A stretch of DNA of 64,000 bases. Origin: Mesobacillus sp. AQ2. Lineage in GTDB: Bacteria > Bacillota > Bacilli > Bacillales > Cytobacillaceae. Positions 60,433 through 64,000 of the stretch are shown here, in pieces. Under the pieces are notes generated by a model. It was not told the DNA's origin. It saw only the letters and a program-made list of their open reading frames with translations, and did not search any database. Each line of letters begins with the position of its first letter. The stretch's first letter is position 1. A program made the position numbers and the translations under genes. The stretch is taken from contig NZ_CP126080.1 of assembly GCF_030122805.1 (NCBI RefSeq), positions 315,001 to 379,000 of the forward strand. The letters are read 5' to 3'.

Positions 60433-62175
60433 TTACCATATCGATTCAAACTGTTTGGAGTAGAGGTTTGAATATGCTCCATGCTTTTCAAGCAGCACAT
60501 CATGTGTTCCTTCTTCGACAATACCCTCCTCAGTCAAAACGATAATCCGCTGTGCGTTCCGAATTGTTGAAAGGCGATGAGCAATAACGAGGGTTGTTCG
60601 CCCTTTTGCGAGCAATTCCAGTGAGTCCTTAATGATGCTTTCGCTTTCGTTATCTAGTGCACTCGTTGCTTCATCCAAGATAAGGATTGGGGGATTCTTA
60701 AGGAACACGCGGGCAATGCTAAGCCGCTGCTTTTGTCCGCCCGAAAGCCTGACCCCCCGCTGACCAATTTCAGATTGGTAACCGTTCGGCAGCTTCATGA
60801 TAAAGTCATGTGCATTAGCGGACTGGGCCGCAAAGATAATTTCCTCATCACTTGCATTGGGATTCCCGTATCGGATATTTTCCATTACCGTTCCTGCAAA
60901 CAGGTACATATCCTGTTGAACGATACCGATGTTTTTTCTTAATGAATAAAGATCGATTTCACGGATATCAATTCCGTCCAGCATTACCTTGCCGTCAGTG
61001 ACATCATAAAAGCGGGGGATAAGAGAGCAGAAAGTCGTTTTTCCTGCACCCGAAGGGCCGACCAAGGCAACATATTCTCCCGGTTTTATTTTAAGCGACA
61101 TATTTTCCAAAACATGATCCAAATGGTCTTCATAACGGAATTGAACATGCCTGAATTCAATTTCACCAAGGACTTTCTGGAGGCTCACGGCATTCGGTTT
61201 GCTTTCGATTGCGGGCTTTAGATTCATAATTTCCATAAAGCGCTGAAAGCCGGTGATGCCTTCCTGGAGTTGTGTGCTCATATGAACCATTTTTTGAATC
61301 GGTTCCAGCATAAAATTTATATACAACAAAAAAGTAAGTAAATCTGCTAAATCAAGTGTGTTTTTTACAATACTGGCACTGCCGAAAATAATAACTGCAA
61401 TCGTAATCAGCTGGATAAATGTTTGTACCCCATTGTAAAAAATCGCTTCTGCTTTATAGAAGGCTATCCTGCTTTCAAGGAAGAGGTTATTTTCACGAGT
61501 AAACTTCTTAATTTCCACCTTTTCATTGGTGAACGATTTTACAACGCGGATGCCAGCCAGACTATCCTCCACCTGAGCGTTTACGTCGGCAATCCTTTCT
61601 TTGTTTCTTCTTAATATCCTGTTTTCAATCTTGTTGAGCTGAAAAATAAAAAAACCCAAGAACGGCAAAAAGCAAAATACAATAATCGTCAAGGGGGCAT
61701 TAATGAAGAACAAGATGACAAACGCCCCGACTAAACGAACCAGGTATTTTAGATAATCTTCAGGTGCATGATGGTATAGCTCTGAAAGCATCAACAGGTC
61801 GTTCGTAATCCTCGACATGAGCTTGCCGATTTTTTCTTTATCGTAAAAACTGAAAGAGAGTTTTTGCATGTGCTCAAACAGTTCGCTGCGCAGGTCGCTT
61901 TCCATGCGAGCGCCTAATTCATGTCCTTTAAAGTCAACAAAGTAATTCGCAAGATTTTGGATTGCGGTTAGAACAAGCATCAGCCCGCCAATCCAAAACA
62001 CTTTATTTAATGCGATTGATAGGTTCCCTTCAAGGACGTCCTTTGTAATATACCTTACGAGAAGTGGAAACAACAAAGACAAGGCGGAGACGATAAAGGC
62101 ACATGCCAATACGGACAAAAACAATTTTTGATAAGGTTTATAATAAGAGAAAAATTTTTTGACTGAAGAATCCAT
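60433..62175 (-). CDS. ABC transporter, fused permease/ATPase (multidrug exporter type)
   Basis: A 580-residue type IV ABC exporter half. Six transmembrane segments fill residues 15-310. The ATPase has Walker A GPSGAGKTTF, Q-loop VQQDMYLF, signature LSGGQKQR, Walker B ILILDEATSALD and H-loop IAHRLST, all intact. It probably works as a homodimer, since no partner gene is adjacent. SD AAAGGGG. Upstream is a short leader ORF and paired RNA segments covering this SD, which suggests control by translation of the leader, as for drug-induced exporters. Substrate unknown. Confidence 0.92.
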   Translation of the reverse strand: MDSSVKKFFSYYKPYQKLFLSVLACAFIVSALSLLFPLLVRYITKDVLEGNLSIALNKVFWIGGLMLVLTAIQNLANYFVDFKGHELGARMESDLRSELFEHMQKLSFSFYDKEKIGKLMSRITNDLLMLSELYHHAPEDYLKYLVRLVGAFVILFFINAPLTIIVFCFLPFLGFFIFQLNKIENRILRRNKERIADVNAQVEDSLAGIRVVKSFTNEKVEIKKFTRENNLFLESRIAFYKAEAIFYNGVQTFIQLITIAVIIFGSASIVKNTLDLADLLTFLLYINFMLEPIQKMVHMSTQLQEGITGFQRFMEIMNLKPAIESKPNAVSLQKVLGEIEFRHVQFRYEDHLDHVLENMSLKIKPGEYVALVGPSGAGKTTFCSLIPRFYDVTDGKVMLDGIDIREIDLYSLRKNIGIVQQDMYLFAGTVMENIRYGNPNASDEEIIFAAQSANAHDFIMKLPNGYQSEIGQRGVRLSGGQKQRLSIARVFLKNPPILILDEATSALDNESESIIKDSLELLAKGRTTLVIAHRLSTIRNAQRIIVLTEEGIVEEGTHDVLLEKHGAYSNLYSKQFESIW

Positions 62176-62260
62176 GAGTTACCCCTTTATGTGTTATTTA
62201 AATAAACACATATAAGGGAGTACACCGTAACAATTAAAGAAGTGTTTCCCCCTTATATGT
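62176..62260 (-). promoter_or_regulatory. Alternative RNA pairings covering the ABC exporter SD
   Basis: Transcribed leftward. Segment A, ACATATAAGGG (62250-62260), lies in the leader ORF; segment B, CCCTTATATGT (62208-62218), follows the leader stop. They pair perfectly over 11 bp. Segment B extended (CCCTTATATGTGTT) can instead pair with AACACATAAAGGGG, which contains the exporter SD, at 12 of 14 positions. ACCGTA in the leader can also pair with TACGGT after it. Mutually exclusive pairings that expose or hide an SD are typical of ribosome-controlled attenuators. Confidence 0.6.
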
Positions 62261-62290
62261 TTGTACGGTTTTGTTCATGATGTTTCTCAT
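62234..62290 (-). CDS. 18-residue leader peptide of the ABC exporter
   Basis: ORF encoding MRNIMNKTVQTYKGETLL. It has a near-perfect SD, AAGGAGG (62298-62304), seven bases before the ATG and a TATAAT -10 (62321-62326, minus strand) 31 bases before the start, though the -35 is weak. Codons 11-14 contain segment A of the attenuator. A strong SD on so short an ORF directly before a drug-exporter-type gene points to a regulatory leader, as bmrB is for bmrCD in B. subtilis. The inducer is unknown. Confidence 0.65.
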   Translation of the reverse strand: MRNIMNKTVQTYKGETLL

Positions 62291-62504
62291 TGAAATTCCT
62301 CCTTAATGGTTGATAAGAAAATTATAATCTAATTATTTGAAATAAGTACAGAATATTCTTAAAATTATTGATGAAATGTCCCTATGTCACCTAATCTCAG
62401 ATTGGCTCTTGACCAGGCAAAACTGTTTTAATAGAGTCTGCAGCCACATTTTAGAAGTCAGAACAAATAAAGGTCAGACACACCCAAAGAGGAGGAGTTG
62501 AATT

Positions 62505-63173
62505 GTGAAATTTTTGCTTACATCTGCAGGCATTAATAACAAAAGTATACATGAAGCGTTGGTTGACATGCTGGACAAGCCGATCGCCGACTCTAACGCC
62601 CTGTGCATCCCCACCGCGATGTACGGACACCCCTGGGTTGGCCCCGGCGTCAAAGCTTGGGAGTTCATCAGCGGGAAAGAAGATAATCCTATGGTCGACC
62701 TGGGCTGGAAATCTGTCGGCATTCTGGAACTCACAGCACTACCAAGTATTAGTGAAGACCGCTGGGTGCCGTTGTTACAGGAGACGGACGTCCTGCTGGT
62801 CGCGGGAGGCGACGCCCTCTACCTGGGTTACTGGATGAAGCAGTCCGGATTGGCGGACCTCTTGCCGTCACTCAACGCAGTCTATGTGGGGATGAGCGCC
62901 GGTAGCATGGTGATGGCACCTAGAATTGGGGACTTCTTCGTTAGCTGGACTTCGCCGAGCGGTGGCGATGAAACGCTGAGTATGGTCGATTTTGCAATGT
63001 TCCCGCATCTGGATCACGAGATGCTGCCGTATAACACGATGGCTGCTGCAGAGAGATGGGCCGCTGGGATGCAGGGGCCGGCATATGCAATTGATGATCA
63101 AACCGCCATCAAAGTGATTGACGGAGAGGTCGAAGTTGTCACTGAAGGGAATTGGATACTTTTTACGCCATAA
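62505..63173 (+). CDS. Peptidase S51 family protein (peptidase E-like)
   Basis: A 222-residue protein with the S51 fold: LLTSAGINNKSIHEAL at the start, VLLVAGGDALYLGYWM and the nucleophile Ser in YVGMSAGSMVMAPR. S51 enzymes include aspartyl dipeptidase (PepE) and cyanophycinase. GTG start with SD GGAGGAG. The first 400 bases use GC-rich codons (CTG, GTC, GCC, GAC) more than neighbouring genes, hinting at recent acquisition. It is followed by gene debris. Confidence 0.85.
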   Translation: MKFLLTSAGINNKSIHEALVDMLDKPIADSNALCIPTAMYGHPWVGPGVKAWEFISGKEDNPMVDLGWKSVGILELTALPSISEDRWVPLLQETDVLLVAGGDALYLGYWMKQSGLADLLPSLNAVYVGMSAGSMVMAPRIGDFFVSWTSPSGGDETLSMVDFAMFPHLDHEMLPYNTMAAAERWAAGMQGPAYAIDDQTAIKVIDGEVEVVTEGNWILFTP

Positions 63174-63392
63174 TCTTACTACGCTGCTAGCATCTGGGAT
63201 GCACCCCCAAATTCACCGAGTACTACAGTTCAATAATGAGGTATTCATCGAGATTCCGTGCAAGTACAGTTGCGGAGAATAGAAGACTTCGGTTTTTGTT
63301 GATACTTGATCGACTTGAATGGTGACAACCTAGCAGTGATGTATTCGGAGATCATATTCGTAAAATATTAAAAAACTCACCAGGCACCTCAA

Positions 63393-63459
63393 CTGTTGCC
63401 ACATACACTCAACGCATGTGGAGTGTGTGGCGCAACTCATTTTACAAGAAGGCAACTAA
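63393..63459 (+). pseudogene. 3' remnant of an RlmD/RlmCD-like methyltransferase gene
   Basis: In one frame the sequence ends THVECVAQLILQEGN-stop; the intact rlmCD here ends [20 protein letters not shown], and many family members have HVECVA. Just upstream in another frame is LLPHT, like the family MFPHT, so a frameshift lies between. The following terminator also copies that of rlmCD. No earlier part of the gene is recognisable in the 219 bases after the S51 gene. Confidence 0.5.
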
Positions 63460-63480
63460 CCCTTACTGGAGTTGCCTTTA
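63449..63480 (+). terminator. Terminator copy after the methyltransferase remnant
   Basis: AAGGCAAC (63449-63456) pairs with GTTGCCTT (63471-63478). The T tract is weak. AAGGCAACTAACCCT is shared with 60295. Confidence 0.55.
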
Positions 63481-63547
63481 CATGTCCTGTAAAGGATTAA
63501 CGAGGCTTTAATGGATATGAATATCGCCGTCTTTATTGGAAGTTATT

Positions 63548-63640
63548 ATTGTCGTTATTACAGGTGCAGGCAGCGGGCTAGGTGCTTCGCTGACTAGAAA
63601 GTATTCTGAACTGGGCTGCCGAGTGTGTGTTTTTTTATGA
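63548..63640 (+). pseudogene. Fragment of a short-chain dehydrogenase gene
   Basis: The frame reads IVVITGAGSGLGASLTRKYS and ELGCRVCVFL then a stop. TGAGSGLG is the SDR cofactor motif TGxxxGxG, followed by the usual helix. Only the first 30 residues or so remain; no SD or proper start is present and the catalytic YxxxK part is missing. Confidence 0.65.
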
Positions 63641-63674
63641 AATGTTACTGAGAATCCTACCATCATTATACTTG

Positions 63675-63704
63675 TTGACAATTTTACTTGGCTGATTATA
63701 TACT
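63675..63704 (+). promoter_or_regulatory. SigA promoter of the DMT transporter gene
   Basis: Consensus -35 TTGACA (63675-63680), an 18-bp spacer and TATACT (63699-63704). It predicts a 5' leader of about 120 bases before the start codon. Confidence 0.75.
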
Positions 63705-63768
63705 TTTACTGAATTGAATAATAAAACTTTTTTTAGTTTGTGGATTTTTCTAGAGAAACTCTATTTTC

Positions 63769-63806
63769 GCCACACAATTGCCTTTTTGGCAGTTGTGTGG
63801 CTTTTT
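63769..63806 (+). terminator. Terminator hairpin inside the DMT transporter leader (possible attenuator)
   Basis: GCCACACAATTGCC pairs with GGCAGTTGTGTGGC (one mismatch-like G-T pair), followed by TTTTTATTT, ten bases before the SD of the downstream gene. Two small hairpins precede it (AAACT/AGTTT and TAGAG/CTCTA). Position between promoter and gene suggests regulated read-through. Confidence 0.7.
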
Positions 63807-63831
63807 ATTTGTAAAAAAGGAGGGGAAGATT

Positions 63832-64000
63832 TTGAAACATTGGCATTATGCATTAATTGTTTTTATAGGAGGAAGTTGTTATGGAGTATTATCAACATTT
63901 GTCAAATTTGCATACTCAGCTAACCTTTCAGCACCTGAGGTTACAGGTGGACAATATTTTTTTGGAGCAGTATTGATTTGGATCATTTTCCTATTTACTA
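63832..64000 (+). CDS. EamA/DMT family transporter, 5' part (runs off the window)
   Basis: From TTG 63832, with SD AAAGGAGGGG, the frame is open to the window end: MKHWHYALIVFIGGSCYGVL, then FVKFAYSANLSAPEVTGGQYFF and a second hydrophobic stretch. This matches the first two segments of a drug/metabolite transporter (EamA) protein, where SYGxxS and the Glu in the following helix are usual. Substrate unknown. Confidence 0.78.
   Translation, partial: MKHWHYALIVFIGGSCYGVLSTFVKFAYSANLSAPEVTGGQYFFGAVLIWIIFLFT

Noticed and set aside
63714-63923. A 69-residue ORF in the DMT transporter leader
   Set aside because: It runs across the terminator hairpin, has no SD or family likeness, and is in a different frame from the clearly better EamA start.

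Overview
The window is chromosomal DNA of a low-to-moderate GC Gram-positive of the family Bacillaceae. The evidence is the gene order yebE-yebG, purEKBCSQLFMNHD, yerA-yerB-yerC, pcrB-pcrA-ligA-camS, gatCAB, a putP/opuE-type symporter, dgkB and rlmCD, which follows the Bacillus subtilis order, together with Bacillus-type SD sequences, a PurBox pair and a guanine riboswitch. A glyoxylate shunt (aceB-aceA) and intergenic repeat families common in soil and marine Bacillaceae suggest a Mesobacillus/Cytobacillus-like genus; that genus-level call is inference.

Layout. 1-2200: 3' part of a chemoreceptor gene, then yebE-yebG. 2200-15700: the complete IMP biosynthesis operon, with two PurBoxes, a promoter, a guanine riboswitch with overlapping antiterminator/terminator, and twelve tightly packed genes; a hairpin sits between purB and purC and a 21-bp-period repeat array between purF and purM. 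15500-24800: a small EYxxD-type membrane protein, a DUF2892 protein, a MITE-like element, yerA, yerB, yerC, a sodium:solute symporter, pcrB and pcrA. 24800-31250: a palindromic repeat, ligA, camS, a small unknown protein, a DinB protein and pruA. 31500-34500: malate synthase and isocitrate lyase. 35300-38600: YueI-like protein, an MFS exporter with its TetR regulator and a double operator, and a ZIP-like membrane protein. 38700-42000: gatCAB. 42000-43000: decayed genes, including a frameshifted SMI1/KNR4 gene. 43000-47400: unknown membrane-anchored protein, proline symporter, plsY, dgkB. 47700-53340: pncA-pncB (NAD salvage), an orphan soluble histidine kinase, recQ. 53870-58700: an orphan ABC permease pair, a 184-bp MITE with perfect 8-bp target duplication, small lipoproteins and a Gly/His-rich protein. 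58900-64000: an RlmCD-type rRNA methyltransferase, an ABC exporter behind a short leader peptide, an S51 peptidase, gene debris and the 5' end of a DMT-family transporter.

The most unusual signal is a set of seven intergenic arrays. Each repeats one short word at a fixed pitch: 20-21 bp in five arrays (10.8, 19.9, 29.5, 31.35 and 47.5 kb) and 52 bp in two arrays (35.0 and 53.55 kb). These pitches are close to two and five turns of B-DNA. The word differs from array to array, except that the 10.8 and 31.35 kb arrays share one word in opposite orientation. In the two 52-bp arrays every unit is an inverted repeat whose arms tend to keep pairing. I do not recognise these arrays as a named element class; their function is open.
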